Source of the DNA: Acinetobacter suaedae
GTDB lineage: Bacteria; Pseudomonadota; Gammaproteobacteria; Pseudomonadales; Moraxellaceae
DNA: 64,000 nucleotides
Direction: 5' to 3'
NCBI RefSeq assembly: GCF_008630915.1
Contig: NZ_CP043909.1
Span: 2,108,001-2,172,000, forward strand
Below are positions 56,039 to 64,000 of this stretch, one piece after another (the first letter of the stretch is position 1; each line of letters opens with the position of its first letter). The notes under the pieces were generated by a model. That model was not told where the DNA came from. It ran no database searches and saw only the letters and a program-made list of their open reading frames with translations. A program made the translations under genes and the position numbers.

Positions 56039-57397
56039 ATGTCACAAACAATCACTCTTTATGTTGATGGCGCATGTAAAGGCAATCCAGGCTTAGGTGG
56101 TTGGGGGGCATATATCATTACAGAACAAGGAGAACACAAGCTCTGCGGTGGTGAAGCAGAAACAACGAACAATCGTATGGAGCTACAAGCTGCAATTGAA
56201 GGTATTTCTTTTTGCCCAATCGATGCGCATCTGATTATTTGGACTGATTCTAACTATGTAAAACAAGGAATTACAGAATGGATTCATGGCTGGAAAAAGA
56301 AAAACTGGAAAGATGTTAAAAACCCAGAACTTTGGAAAAAACTTGATGCCGTTTGTGCCAATCGTAATATTGAATGGAATTGGATCAAAGGCCATGCTGG
56401 GCATGCTGGTAATGAAATGGCGGATCAACTCGCAAACTTAGGTGCAGAACAAACTGCTCAACACCTCAAAGCATCAATACAGGCTAACGCTGATATAAAA
56501 AAGCCTGAAGCCGATTGGCTTTTAAATGATCCTTTGGGCTTAGACCTTGATACAGATGAAATGATCGATGAATTAGATGTTGAAAAGGAGTTAGAAACTC
56601 CAGTGGTAGAAACAGAAATAGAGAGTTCAGTTCAAACGTCAGAATCAATCGAAACTACTCAACATCCCCACATTGTGGTTACTGAAGCTAAATTCAACTT
56701 ACAAGGGCCACGACAACTGATCCTTGATACGGAAACCACTGGTTTCTATTATCAAGATGGCGACCGAATCATTGAAGTCGGTGCAATTGAAATGATCAAC
56801 CGTAAACTTACGGGAAGTTCAATCCATATCTATATTAATCCAGAAAAACCTGTAGGAGACTCGGTTGATGTGCACGGTATCACTGATGAGTTTCTACAAG
56901 ATAAACCCAAATATGCTGAAATAGCAGATACTCTGTTCGCCTATCTAAAAGGTGCAGAAATCATCGCACATAATGCAACATTCGATATGAACTTCTTAGA
57001 TATGGAGTTCAAACGTGTCGGTTTACCCTTACTTTCAGAAGTGTGCGAAGTCACAGATACTTTAGCACTTGCAAAAAATAAACATCCGGGCCAAAAAAAC
57101 TCCTTAGATGCACTTGTAAGACGTTATGAAATCCCTGCTAGAGACCGTACCTTCCACGGTGCATTACTCGATGCTGAGATCTTGGCCGATGTCTATCTTG
57201 CAATGACAGGAGGACAAGTTTCTTTTGACATGGATTCACTCTCTCAAGAGGAAAAAGATCAAAAGAAAACAACACGTCAGCGTATTCAAATTGACTTAGC
57301 TGTGATTCGCCCTTCTGAACATGAGTTGAGTGAACATGAGACTTGGGTCAAACAATTTGAAGAAAAACATGGCGAACCATGCCTTTTCGCAAAATAA
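56039..57397 (+). CDS. rnhA-dnaQ: Fusion protein: ribonuclease HI and DNA polymerase III epsilon (DnaQ)
   Basis: A 452-aa natural fusion. Residues 1-145 are RNase HI with the metal quartet Asp10 (YVDGAC), Glu48 (NRMELQ), Asp70 (WTDSN) and Asp129 (EMADQL), which removes RNA from RNA/DNA hybrids. An acidic linker (about 155-215) leads to the epsilon proofreading exonuclease (about 225-395) with Asp230/Glu232 (LDTETTG), HNATFDMNF and HGALLDAE. QVSFDM (393-398) stands where epsilon has its beta-clamp motif, and the alpha-binding tail follows. In enteric bacteria the two genes are adjacent but separate. It is divergent from mltD. Confidence 0.95.
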   Translation: MSQTITLYVDGACKGNPGLGGWGAYIITEQGEHKLCGGEAETTNNRMELQAAIEGISFCPIDAHLIIWTDSNYVKQGITEWIHGWKKKNWKDVKNPELWKKLDAVCANRNIEWNWIKGHAGHAGNEMADQLANLGAEQTAQHLKASIQANADIKKPEADWLLNDPLGLDLDTDEMIDELDVEKELETPVVETEIESSVQTSESIETTQHPHIVVTEAKFNLQGPRQLILDTETTGFYYQDGDRIIEVGAIEMINRKLTGSSIHIYINPEKPVGDSVDVHGITDEFLQDKPKYAEIADTLFAYLKGAEIIAHNATFDMNFLDMEFKRVGLPLLSEVCEVTDTLALAKNKHPGQKNSLDALVRRYEIPARDRTFHGALLDAEILADVYLAMTGGQVSFDMDSLSQEEKDQKKTTRQRIQIDLAVIRPSEHELSEHETWVKQFEEKHGEPCLFAK

Positions 57398-57468
57398 TTT
57401 TTTAAATCAATGTCGCTTTTTGTATTTCAAGCATTCAAAGTTAAGTTATATTAACTGTAAATGATTTA

Positions 57469-57491
57469 GACCTCCCAAAAGGAGGTCCATG
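57469..57491 (+). promoter_or_regulatory. Hairpin containing a perfect Shine-Dalgarno, upstream of fimL
   Basis: GACCTCC (57469-57475) pairs with GGAGGTC (57481-57487) around a CAAAA loop. The 3' arm with AAGGAGGT is an ideal ribosome site, and it is followed by ATG 57489, which opens a 30-codon reading frame overlapping the fimL start in another frame. No T run, so it is not a simple terminator. Confidence 0.5.
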
Positions 57492-57522
57492 GATATAACA
57501 ACTCAGGAAAGGTGTAGGTCAT

Positions 57523-59169
57523 ATGTCTTACCAAACCTCGATTCATTTCGACCCAACGGCATTATTAATAATAAAAAATGAAATCGACAATTCGATTAAA
57601 TTGGTAGAAACAGCGGTCAATACCCTTGCCGAAGAACAAGCATTACCCTTCGGAATTGATGATGCACTCAGTCAACTTGAACAATGTACTCAGGTTCTTG
57701 CGCTAATCGATATGCCACATCTATCACAAATTACGCAGTACTCAAGCGAACTTATGCGTAAGATCATGGCTCATCCACAGCAGATCAACACCAATGACGT
57801 AGTTGCATTGAGTGAAGGTACGACCATGCTAAAACGCTATATTGAGTTCATTTGCTTAAGAGAAGTCAAAGTTCCACAGTTTTTACTTGATACGCTCAAT
57901 CGCTTAGAACTGGCATTAGGAAAACCTATAACCAAAGAAGGTCAGACTATTCAGCCTTTACTTAACTTATTGACCCCAAGTTTTAATCTTCCACAAGCGC
58001 CAGTACTTGAAAAATCTCAATATATTCATCAACTTTACAAGTTATGTATACATAAACTGATCAAACAGACTGAGACACCACTTGATTTACAGGGCATGAA
58101 ACTTGTTGGGGTTTACGTTGCAGGGTTATCAACAAATCATCCAAGTCAACAATATTGGCAACTGGTTAACGTCGCTTTAAATTTAATTGATGAAGTTACA
58201 ATTACTGAAGCGCGACTACGTACTTTTATTCAAATTGAAACCAACATTGCTAAGTTCTTAGCCCAACCTTCAACTTTCCAACATGAACTAAAAGATCTTG
58301 CAGATATTTTAGCAATCTGTATTAGTCAAGAGAATAATCTCTCTCACCATATCCGTGATCAACTCAATATCGGCGATGAATTATTGAGTGACACTCAACT
58401 TCAGGTATTAAGTCGCCATTTATATGGTCCAGACTACGAGACAATTCATACTGTTAGCCGGTTAATGACGGATGAAATGGCTCAAATTCGCAATGAAATT
58501 GAGTACAACTACCAAAACATGTCCACAGAGAAAACTCAAGAGATTCAGCAAAAGCTCAATCAACTTGCCAATGTTTTCAAAGTACTCAATTTAAATGAAG
58601 CAGCAAAAGAGATCACACAACAAGCTGAAAAACTAAGCCATTCTGACTTCTTGACTGATGCCAATTCGGTTCAACAATTAATGAATGGCATTTTAGCTTC
58701 AATGAATTCAATTGGAATTTTAGAGCGTAATTATACCTCTAGCCGTTTACAGCTCCGTGTGAATAACCTTCAAATCTCACTTGATCGTTTAGATGAAGCT
58801 CATAAGGCCCTATTAACGGAAACAAAAACATTAATTGACACACTGACTCAAACTCTCAGTTTATATGCTCAGGATCCAACCTCACATAATATTGAGGCTT
58901 TACCTGACTATCTCAAAGAACTGTCAGGAGCAGCGCAATTCTTAGGTAGTGCAGCACAACAGACCGCATTATTAGGTGCCGCCGACTTTGCTCAGCTTCG
59001 TTTGTCTCAAAATCAAACCCTTGATTCTGAACAAATCAACTGTATTCTCAATGTTGTCGCTGGCTTAGATTTATTAGTTGATAACTTAAGAAATAAACAA
59101 CCCGTATTGCAATCTATGTTTGATGTGGCATTATCAAATAGTCAGCAATTAAAAACGATAGCCGCCTAA
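57523..59169 (+). CDS. fimL: FimL-like scaffold protein (Hpt-like, ChpA N-terminal homology)
   Basis: A 548-aa, mostly helical cytoplasmic protein. It resembles P. aeruginosa FimL and the N-terminal part of ChpA/PilL: a first block about 1-130 (IKLVETAVNTLAEEQ, then DALSQLEQCTQVLALIDM) and a Hpt-like later half lacking the phosphorylatable His. FimL links type IV pili, cAMP and Chp signalling. The assignment is supported by synteny: in P. aeruginosa fimL is next to nudC and close to rnhA/dnaQ. It overlaps nudC in a TAATG arrangement. Confidence 0.78.
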   Translation: MSYQTSIHFDPTALLIIKNEIDNSIKLVETAVNTLAEEQALPFGIDDALSQLEQCTQVLALIDMPHLSQITQYSSELMRKIMAHPQQINTNDVVALSEGTTMLKRYIEFICLREVKVPQFLLDTLNRLELALGKPITKEGQTIQPLLNLLTPSFNLPQAPVLEKSQYIHQLYKLCIHKLIKQTETPLDLQGMKLVGVYVAGLSTNHPSQQYWQLVNVALNLIDEVTITEARLRTFIQIETNIAKFLAQPSTFQHELKDLADILAICISQENNLSHHIRDQLNIGDELLSDTQLQVLSRHLYGPDYETIHTVSRLMTDEMAQIRNEIEYNYQNMSTEKTQEIQQKLNQLANVFKVLNLNEAAKEITQQAEKLSHSDFLTDANSVQQLMNGILASMNSIGILERNYTSSRLQLRVNNLQISLDRLDEAHKALLTETKTLIDTLTQTLSLYAQDPTSHNIEALPDYLKELSGAAQFLGSAAQQTALLGAADFAQLRLSQNQTLDSEQINCILNVVAGLDLLVDNLRNKQPVLQSMFDVALSNSQQLKTIAA

Positions 59170-59921
59170 TGTCTAAACGATCACTTGCTTATATTTTCCA
59201 ACACCAAAAACTGTTAGTCGATGAAAATTTTCAACTACCTAAAGTTGAAAAGTTAGCAAGTGATCTTCCAATTCATCCAAATGATCATGTGATCGCTCGC
59301 GATCTTTTAGAAGGCGAAATCATCCCCGATGGCTTTCAACTTGTACCCATCCGTGATTTGATTCAGACTTGGTCAACACCAGATTTCCTACAGGCCAGTC
59401 GCGCTGTACAACTGCTTGAATGGCGTCGTAATCATAAGTTCTGTAGTCACTGTGGACAACGGACTGAAATCCATGACAAAGAATATGCCATGATTTGCCC
59501 TGATTGTGGGTATCATCAATATCCACGGGTTCAACCTTGTATAATCACCATTATTACACGCGGTAGCAACGAGGTATTACTTGCAAAATCAGCCCATAAT
59601 AAAAGCAATATGTATGGTTTGATAGCAGGCTTTGTAGAAGTAGGTGAAACCTTAGAAGAAGCAGTGCAACGTGAAACAATGGAAGAAGTTGGCTTAAAGC
59701 TTAAAAATATACGTTATATGTCTAGCCAACCTTGGCCCTTCCCTAGCAATTTAATGATTGCCTTTCATGCTGAATATGAATCTGGAGATATCCAATTACA
59801 GCTTGAAGAGATCAGTGATGCTCAATTTTTTAGATTTGATCAGTTACCACAAATCCCATTCAAAGGGAGCATTGCTCACAGCATGATTATGCAAATGACC
59901 GAAAAAAGAAAAGCATCCTAA
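59169..59921 (+). CDS. nudC: NADH pyrophosphatase / NAD-RNA decapping hydrolase
   Basis: Splits NAD(H) and removes NAD caps from RNA 5' ends. The 250-aa protein has a zinc ribbon with Cys92, Cys95, Cys110 and Cys113, a Nudix box (154-176, GFVEVGETLEEA to ETMEEVGL) and the NudC-specific SQPWPFP motif (186-192). The ATG overlaps the fimL stop by one base. A terminator hairpin spans its stop codon. Confidence 0.95.
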   Translation: MSKRSLAYIFQHQKLLVDENFQLPKVEKLASDLPIHPNDHVIARDLLEGEIIPDGFQLVPIRDLIQTWSTPDFLQASRAVQLLEWRRNHKFCSHCGQRTEIHDKEYAMICPDCGYHQYPRVQPCIITIITRGSNEVLLAKSAHNKSNMYGLIAGFVEVGETLEEAVQRETMEEVGLKLKNIRYMSSQPWPFPSNLMIAFHAEYESGDIQLQLEEISDAQFFRFDQLPQIPFKGSIAHSMIMQMTEKRKAS

Positions 59922-59937
59922 TCGATGCTTTTCTTTC
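59908..59937. terminator. Terminator overlapping the nudC stop
   Basis: GAAAAGCATC (59908-59917) pairs with GATGCTTTTC (59924-59933), with the stop codon in the 6-nt loop. Convergent esterase gene on the other side. Confidence 0.85.
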
Positions 59938-59940
59938 TCA

Positions 59941-60813
59941 TTATGAATCTAATGCTTCTTCTAAGAAATGCAAGATCGTCCTCTTGGTCTTGAAATAATG
60001 ACTCATTAAACTCGCAAGCGTCGCAATAATTGTAATATGTCCTGTCTTGGGTATAACAGCAATATGGCTATGGTTACCTTTTTGTCTTAATGCAATATCC
60101 AAATCAAGCGTATTTCTTCTCTCTACCAATTGATCTTGTTCCGCTATTAACAAGTAATGCTTAATTTGATTCGGCTCAATAAAGTAATATGGCATAACCT
60201 GTTGATAGGAAACATTCAAATCAAAAGCATGCTCAGCCAGCGGATCACCTTTATAATCAAAATGATAAGGTCCAGCTAATCCAATGATTGCTTTAATTTG
60301 ATCTTTATATTTAAAGTTCTTCGCTTGTGCAGAATAAACCACAGACATCACATTAAATGCACCAGCAGAATGCCCCATCAAAATCAAATTCTCCGTAGAG
60401 ATATTTAATTTGCTTTGATTCTGATTCAAATAATGTATAGCTTGTGCAATATCATCAATAAAAGCAGGGAAAATATGCTCAGGTGCGAGATGATAATTAA
60501 TCACGGCCACATCATAACCTTCACGTGCAAAGGTTTCACCTATGAATAAATAATCACGCTTGTTGCCATGCTGCCATGATCCCCCATGTACAAAAACAAT
60601 CAGTGGTTTTTGCTGCTTTGCATTTTTACTTCGATAAAGATCTAAACGTTGACGCGCTTTTAATCCATAAGCAAGATGCTCATCCCTTTCAAATGTATCT
60701 TTCGGCGTCAAATAGTTAATCGAATAACTGGCAAAGTCATACAGACGAAATTCTTTGTAAAAGTCTCTCGCCCGTATTACATTTTCTTGCACTTGTTGAA
60801 TAAGTTGTTTCAT
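59941..60813 (-). CDS. Alpha/beta-hydrolase (esterase-like)
   Basis: A 290-aa protein without an evident signal peptide. HGGSW (76-80) is the oxyanion-hole motif of the HSL/carboxylesterase-like group, GHSAG gives nucleophile Ser149, and TGHITI near the C-terminus (about residue 262) probably holds the catalytic His. Asp is likely in AEQDQLVER. The substrate is unknown. It follows dolP after 3 bp, so the two are co-transcribed; this gene is not part of the E. coli dolP locus. Confidence 0.85.
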   Translation of the reverse strand: MKQLIQQVQENVIRARDFYKEFRLYDFASYSINYLTPKDTFERDEHLAYGLKARQRLDLYRSKNAKQQKPLIVFVHGGSWQHGNKRDYLFIGETFAREGYDVAVINYHLAPEHIFPAFIDDIAQAIHYLNQNQSKLNISTENLILMGHSAGAFNVMSVVYSAQAKNFKYKDQIKAIIGLAGPYHFDYKGDPLAEHAFDLNVSYQQVMPYYFIEPNQIKHYLLIAEQDQLVERRNTLDLDIALRQKGNHSHIAVIPKTGHITIIATLASLMSHYFKTKRTILHFLEEALDS

Positions 60814-60816
60814 AAA

Positions 60817-61506
60817 TTAGGGGGTAGTTGGAGTGATAGTCACAGGCTCAGCTTGATCAGGATCAATTGCCACTGGTGTTTCGACCAAAGGTTGAGTTGT
60901 TGCTCCCATACGTGCTGTCGTGGTTCCTGCTGTTTGGTCAATATTATCAACTAAAGTCACAATTCTAGTCACATTGCCAACTTTTTGTAAAACATCATCC
61001 AAGTCATTCATTTCTGCTGTATTTAAACGCCCCATCACATACAACACACCGTTCTCAGTATGTACTAGAACTTTGCTATCAGAAACAACAGGAGCTCTCA
61101 TCAACAAGCCGCGAGTATTTGCGGTAACAGTCGCATCTTGCATGATCGTGCTATAACCAACTTTATCGCCTACTGTAATATAGTTATGTACGGCTTTGAC
61201 ATCACTCATTGCACGTACATTATCCTCAGCAAGTTGCTTTAAATATGGATCAGGCACTTGGCCTGTCAAAAGCACGTTGCTGTGAAAACTTTCAATATTG
61301 ATGCGAGACTGTCTAAAACGATGATCTAATTTGTATAAATTAACATTTGCAGTACGTTTGATTGAAGAATCAATAAAAACTTGTCCTAGACTACGATCAC
61401 CACTATTTGTGCCAACAGGTGCAGTCCCTGTTCCGCCAGAAATAAAGCTCGCACAACCCGATAAACTTGCAGCGCAAAGTAACGTGATCGATAAACGTTT
61501 TAACAC
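60817..61506 (-). CDS. dolP: BON-domain outer membrane lipoprotein DolP (YraP)
   Basis: A 229-aa lipoprotein from GTG 61506 (VLKRLSITLLCAASLSGC), with GGAG about 10 bases before; the lipobox LSGC gives the acylated Cys. Two BON domains follow (about 50-110 and 125-190; HRFRQSRINIESFHSNVLLTG-type start, VHTENGVLYVMGRL). DolP keeps outer membrane integrity and affects BAM and amidase activation. The neighbourhood yraN and lpoA, opposite rsmI, is that of the E. coli yraP locus, which supports the name. A Thr/Pro-rich tail of about 40 residues is longer than in E. coli. Confidence 0.87.
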   Translation of the reverse strand: MLKRLSITLLCAASLSGCASFISGGTGTAPVGTNSGDRSLGQVFIDSSIKRTANVNLYKLDHRFRQSRINIESFHSNVLLTGQVPDPYLKQLAEDNVRAMSDVKAVHNYITVGDKVGYSTIMQDATVTANTRGLLMRAPVVSDSKVLVHTENGVLYVMGRLNTAEMNDLDDVLQKVGNVTRIVTLVDNIDQTAGTTTARMGATTQPLVETPVAIDPDQAEPVTITPTTP

Positions 61507-61574
61507 TTGGCAAGACTCCCTATTCACACATTTGCTCAATCTTCCACATCTACTTTTAGATCATATTGCCAGAA

Positions 61575-61979
61575 TTAGTCTAAAGTAAATGCATGTTCAA
61601 TCCATTGCTGATCATACTTCAATTTTGAAAAATCTGGTTGTACTGTTTTTGCAATTTTCTGTGGAAAATCAAAACAAATCACATCAAAACGACAATCAAA
61701 GTCATAATAACTAGGATAACGTTGTAAAAAGAATTTGGCTGTTTTAATAATTTTACGCTTTTGCGCTTGGGTAATCACCTCATAAGCATGAGCATAACTC
61801 CCAGAGGATCTGGCTTTTACTTCAACAAAAACAAGTTCTTGACCACGCCTAACGATTAAATCAATTTCACCAAAACGTGAATGATAATTTTGACTGATAC
61901 ATTGATACCCATGAGAATGGAGCAATGTCTTTGCTGCTTCCTCCGCCCATTGCCCCATAGAATTTGTTTGCTGTTCCAT
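61575..61979 (-). CDS. yraN: UPF0102 family protein YraN
   Basis: A 134-aa protein of the UPF0102 family with a predicted endonuclease-like fold: [40 protein letters not shown] (the D...ExK arrangement) and a C-terminal CRFDVICFD block. The function is still unsettled. It lies between lpoA (12 bp upstream) and dolP, the standard gammaproteobacterial order. Confidence 0.93.
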   Translation of the reverse strand: MEQQTNSMGQWAEEAAKTLLHSHGYQCISQNYHSRFGEIDLIVRRGQELVFVEVKARSSGSYAHAYEVITQAQKRKIIKTAKFFLQRYPSYYDFDCRFDVICFDFPQKIAKTVQPDFSKLKYDQQWIEHAFTLD

Positions 61980-61991
61980 GCGTGAGATATC

Positions 61992-62927
61992 TTATTTTAA
62001 AATTTGGATGTGTTTTTTCTGCTGTTCAAAGCAATAAGGCTGTCGATTGATCTTGCCCGCATTCACCTCAATAGCCCCCGTTCGTCCAACAAAAGAAAAT
62101 TGTTGGTTATCAGCACCGGCTAGGAACTGCTGGCTAAGCGTCCATGCATCACCACCAAATGCCAACAAACGTTGAAATGCCATATTCTCTGGTTGTTCTT
62201 TGTAAGCCTCAATTAGGTCTGCCCATTGTCCATTATACAAAGCGGGTGTATCACAGAAACGTAATCCGATGGGAATAGATTTCCCCTCTTCGATACTCAT
62301 CGGAGTTGCATAAATATTCTGTTTTGGTAATGAACCAAGCCCCATCATCCACTCATGATCCCCTAATAGTAACAATCCTGTTTTTTTAGGTAGTTTTTTA
62401 GGTAATTCATGAATCACTTCAATCGCAGCATGTGACTGAGACATGAGTGACATCATAAATAGTTCTGTCGCAGACTCAGTCCCAGCTTCACGCAATACCA
62501 ATAAAGTTTGGATTTGATCCTTGATGAGTAATTTATTTAAAGCTTCAGCGTCATGCTGTTTAGCCAAACTAAATTGCCATACATTTTCAGTTTGTGTATT
62601 CACATCGTTTAGTGCTAACACAGGAACTTTCGGTTTTAGTTTAATCACCGCCTCAATATCAGATCGGCCTAATGGCCCAACAACCAATTTCGTATTTTTA
62701 TTAACCCTAGTTTTAAAAATTTGATTTACGTTACTTTTTGCAGAATCCACGAAAATAATTTTTTCTTTACTTCCCGATGCTGTATAAGCACTCATGAAAC
62801 CGCGTTTAATACTTTCACCAGCTCGCGCCATAGGGCCCGATTCAGGTAGAATGACCAATACGTCCGCATAGGCTGGACTAATCAATGCTGCCAAACTAAG
62901 TAGCAGCCAATATTTTTTTGAATACAT
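61992..62927 (-). CDS. lpoA: Penicillin-binding protein activator LpoA, short form
   Basis: A 311-aa exported protein corresponding only to the C-terminal periplasmic-binding-like domain of LpoA (VLVILPESGPMARAGESIKRGF at the start; YATPMSIEEGKSIPIGLRFCDTP in the middle). E. coli LpoA is 678 aa, with an N-terminal TPR domain that is absent here. The signal peptide (KYWLLLSLAALISPAYA) has no lipobox Cys, so it is probably soluble in the periplasm. Position opposite rsmI and before yraN supports orthology. Its role in activating PBP1a is inferred. Confidence 0.82.
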   Translation of the reverse strand: MYSKKYWLLLSLAALISPAYADVLVILPESGPMARAGESIKRGFMSAYTASGSKEKIIFVDSAKSNVNQIFKTRVNKNTKLVVGPLGRSDIEAVIKLKPKVPVLALNDVNTQTENVWQFSLAKQHDAEALNKLLIKDQIQTLLVLREAGTESATELFMMSLMSQSHAAIEVIHELPKKLPKKTGLLLLGDHEWMMGLGSLPKQNIYATPMSIEEGKSIPIGLRFCDTPALYNGQWADLIEAYKEQPENMAFQRLLAFGGDAWTLSQQFLAGADNQQFSFVGRTGAIEVNAGKINRQPYCFEQQKKHIQILK

Positions 62928-62943
62928 TATGGAGTTACCTTTT

Positions 62944-63780
62944 ATGAGTGCTCAATTATTTGTTGTAGCAACCCCGATTGGGCACTTGGATGACATGACG
63001 TTTCGTGCAATCGATATTTTAAAATCAGTCTCGGTGGTTGCAGCAGAAGATACCAGACAATCTGCTCAATTATTCAAACACTATAATATCTCAACTCCGC
63101 TCACTGCGTGTCATGATCACAACGAAAGTAACAAAATTGATCAACTTCTCCAAAAAATGTTAAATGGAGAAACAGTTGCATTAATCAGCGATGCTGGAAC
63201 ACCTTTAATTAGTGATCCAGGGTTTAAACTTGTTCGTGCTGCCCAAGAACATGGTATTCGTGTGATTCCAGTCCCGGGCGCATGTGCCGCAATTGCTGCA
63301 TTAAGTGCAGTTGGTTTACCGAGTGATCGCTTTAGTTTTGAAGGTTTTTTACCATCAAAGGCGTCTCAACGAATTAGCCAGCTTGAGAAACTCAAAGATG
63401 AAACACAAACACTTATTTTTTATGAAGCTCCACATCGTATTTTGGCGTGTATTCAAGATATGGTCCAAGTTTTTGGTGAAGATCGTCCAGTAGGTTTTGC
63501 CCGTGAAATCACCAAAACCTTTGAAACCATCAAGAAAATGACTTTAAAAGAGTTACTTGATTTCATTCAAAATGATCACAACCAAGAGAAAGGCGAAATT
63601 GTAGTCGTTGTTGGCGGTGCAACCACTGAAAAAGATATGGCACAAGATAAATTGGATGAGCTATTAAAACGCTTGCTGCAAGATTTATCCGTAAAAGCAG
63701 CATCTCAACTTGCTGCAGATTTAACTGGAATTAAAAAGAAAATTGCATATCAACGTGCTTTAGAGTTGACTCAAGCTTAG
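62944..63780 (+). CDS. rsmI: 16S rRNA (cytidine-1402-2'-O)-methyltransferase
   Basis: Methylates the ribose of C1402 in the ribosomal decoding centre. The 278-aa protein starts at 62944 (MSAQLFVVATPIGHLDDMT; GGAG 10 bases upstream). Tetrapyrrole-methylase fold: ATPIGHLDD, AAEDTRQ, ALISDAGTPLISDPG and the PVPGACAAI loop. The C-terminal helical part ends in a Lys-rich tail. It is divergent from lpoA with only 16 bp between them, so the promoter of each lies within the other's 5' region. Confidence 0.97.
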   Translation: MSAQLFVVATPIGHLDDMTFRAIDILKSVSVVAAEDTRQSAQLFKHYNISTPLTACHDHNESNKIDQLLQKMLNGETVALISDAGTPLISDPGFKLVRAAQEHGIRVIPVPGACAAIAALSAVGLPSDRFSFEGFLPSKASQRISQLEKLKDETQTLIFYEAPHRILACIQDMVQVFGEDRPVGFAREITKTFETIKKMTLKELLDFIQNDHNQEKGEIVVVVGGATTEKDMAQDKLDELLKRLLQDLSVKAASQLAADLTGIKKKIAYQRALELTQA

Positions 63781-63794
63781 CTATAAACATGGAT

Positions 63795-63825
63795 GCAAGG
63801 TAATTATCAGAAGATATTACCTTGC
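63795..63825. terminator. Hairpin between rsmI and the LysR gene
   Basis: GCAAGGTAAT (63795-63804) pairs perfectly with ATTACCTTGC (63816-63825), 11-nt loop. There is no T run on either strand, so its terminator role is only likely. Confidence 0.55.
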
Positions 63826-63846
63826 TCTATTATCAAAAAATTTCCA

Positions 63847-64000
63847 TCATTTCAGCGCTTGCTTAGCCGCTTGAACAATACATTCTGTCAATACATCCAA
63901 TTGTTTAGACTGTCGTTTCCAATGATGCCAATATAATGGAATATCAAGTTGGGCATCAGGCATAATATCAACAAGCGTTCCATTTTCGAGTAGCGGTTGA
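63847..64000 (-). CDS. LysR-family transcriptional regulator, C-terminal end (truncated by window edge)
   Basis: Fifty codons of a minus-strand gene that runs off the window. The translated end reads LLENGTLVDIMPD, then IPLYWHHWKR and ends AAKQALK, the usual close of the LysR substrate-binding domain (LV-x-L-P then PLYW). This end somewhat resembles ArgP-like members, but the DNA-binding half is not visible and the regulon cannot be judged. Confidence 0.75.
   Translation of the reverse strand, partial: QPLLENGTLVDIMPDAQLDIPLYWHHWKRQSKQLDVLTECIVQAAKQALK

Noticed and set aside
1..64000. CRISPR arrays, insertion sequences, prophage or defence genes
   Set aside because: Looked for by eye on both strands; no regularly spaced repeats, transposase, integrase or known defence domain was seen. 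The DUF2726 remnant is the only nuclease-like accessory candidate.

Overview
The window is a low-GC gammaproteobacterial chromosome segment that looks like core genome of an Acinetobacter species. The assignment rests on three things read from the sequence: a single-polypeptide RNase HI/DnaQ fusion, Moraxellaceae/Pseudomonas-type neighbourhoods (rnhA/dnaQ, fimL, nudC; rsmI//lpoA-yraN-dolP; mltD-yejABEF), and the protein sequences themselves. The species cannot be fixed without a database search. I see no insertion sequence, prophage, integron or CRISPR array.

Layout. 1-9.3 kb: end of ahcY, then metF and rsmE, a membrane PAS-GGDEF-EAL protein, maeB and cca. 9.4-13.1 kb: a secreted hypothetical, tsf and rpsB (minus strand), and map. 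13.2-17.4 kb: an OmpW-family barrel, then a nitrate/nitrite-type MFS transporter and an Alginate_exp-type porin behind a consensus sigma-54 promoter. 17.6-25 kb: a DegS/AlgW-type protease, a Nif3-like protein, sodB, three tRNA-Asn genes, a frame-disrupted DUF2726 gene, a secreted esterase lipoprotein, ubiA and ubiC. 25.2-29 kb: glnA with a sigma-54/NtrC-type control region, and two tandem DUF4189 secreted paralogues. 29.3-36.4 kb: trpG, tcyP, a MOSC protein, trpD, trpC, an Smr protein, folE and a cupin. 36.5-45.7 kb: a DUF4105 protein, DUF3015, DUF817, hemE, an L,D-transpeptidase, a membrane diguanylate cyclase, pyrC, rnt and tRNA-Glu. 45.8-55.8 kb: an OYE-family flavoenzyme, then a large minus-strand operon mltD-yejA-yejB-yejE-yejF. 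56-64 kb: rnhA-dnaQ, fimL and nudC; an esterase and dolP, yraN and lpoA opposite rsmI; and the 3' end of a LysR-type regulator.

How the genes fit together. Most are housekeeping: one-carbon/methyl cycle (ahcY, metF), translation (rpsB, tsf, map, cca, tRNAs, rsmE, rsmI), ubiquinone, haem, pyrimidine, tryptophan and pterin synthesis. Nitrogen assimilation stands out: both glnA and the nitrate transporter/porin pair have sigma-54-like promoters with NtrC-like sites upstream. Envelope and peptidoglycan functions are also dense: MltD with seven LysM repeats, a YejABEF peptide importer, an L,D-transpeptidase, a short LpoA, DolP and a DegS/AlgW-type protease. There are two c-di-GMP enzymes of apparently opposite activity.

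I found no clear new multi-gene defence or mobile system. The best leads are regulatory or structural: the cca start region buried in the maeB terminator, the DUF2726 frameshift that resembles the prfB site, the sigma-54 leader of the nitrate operon, the structured glnA-ubiC gap, the paired DUF4189 genes and the DUF4105 barrel protein.
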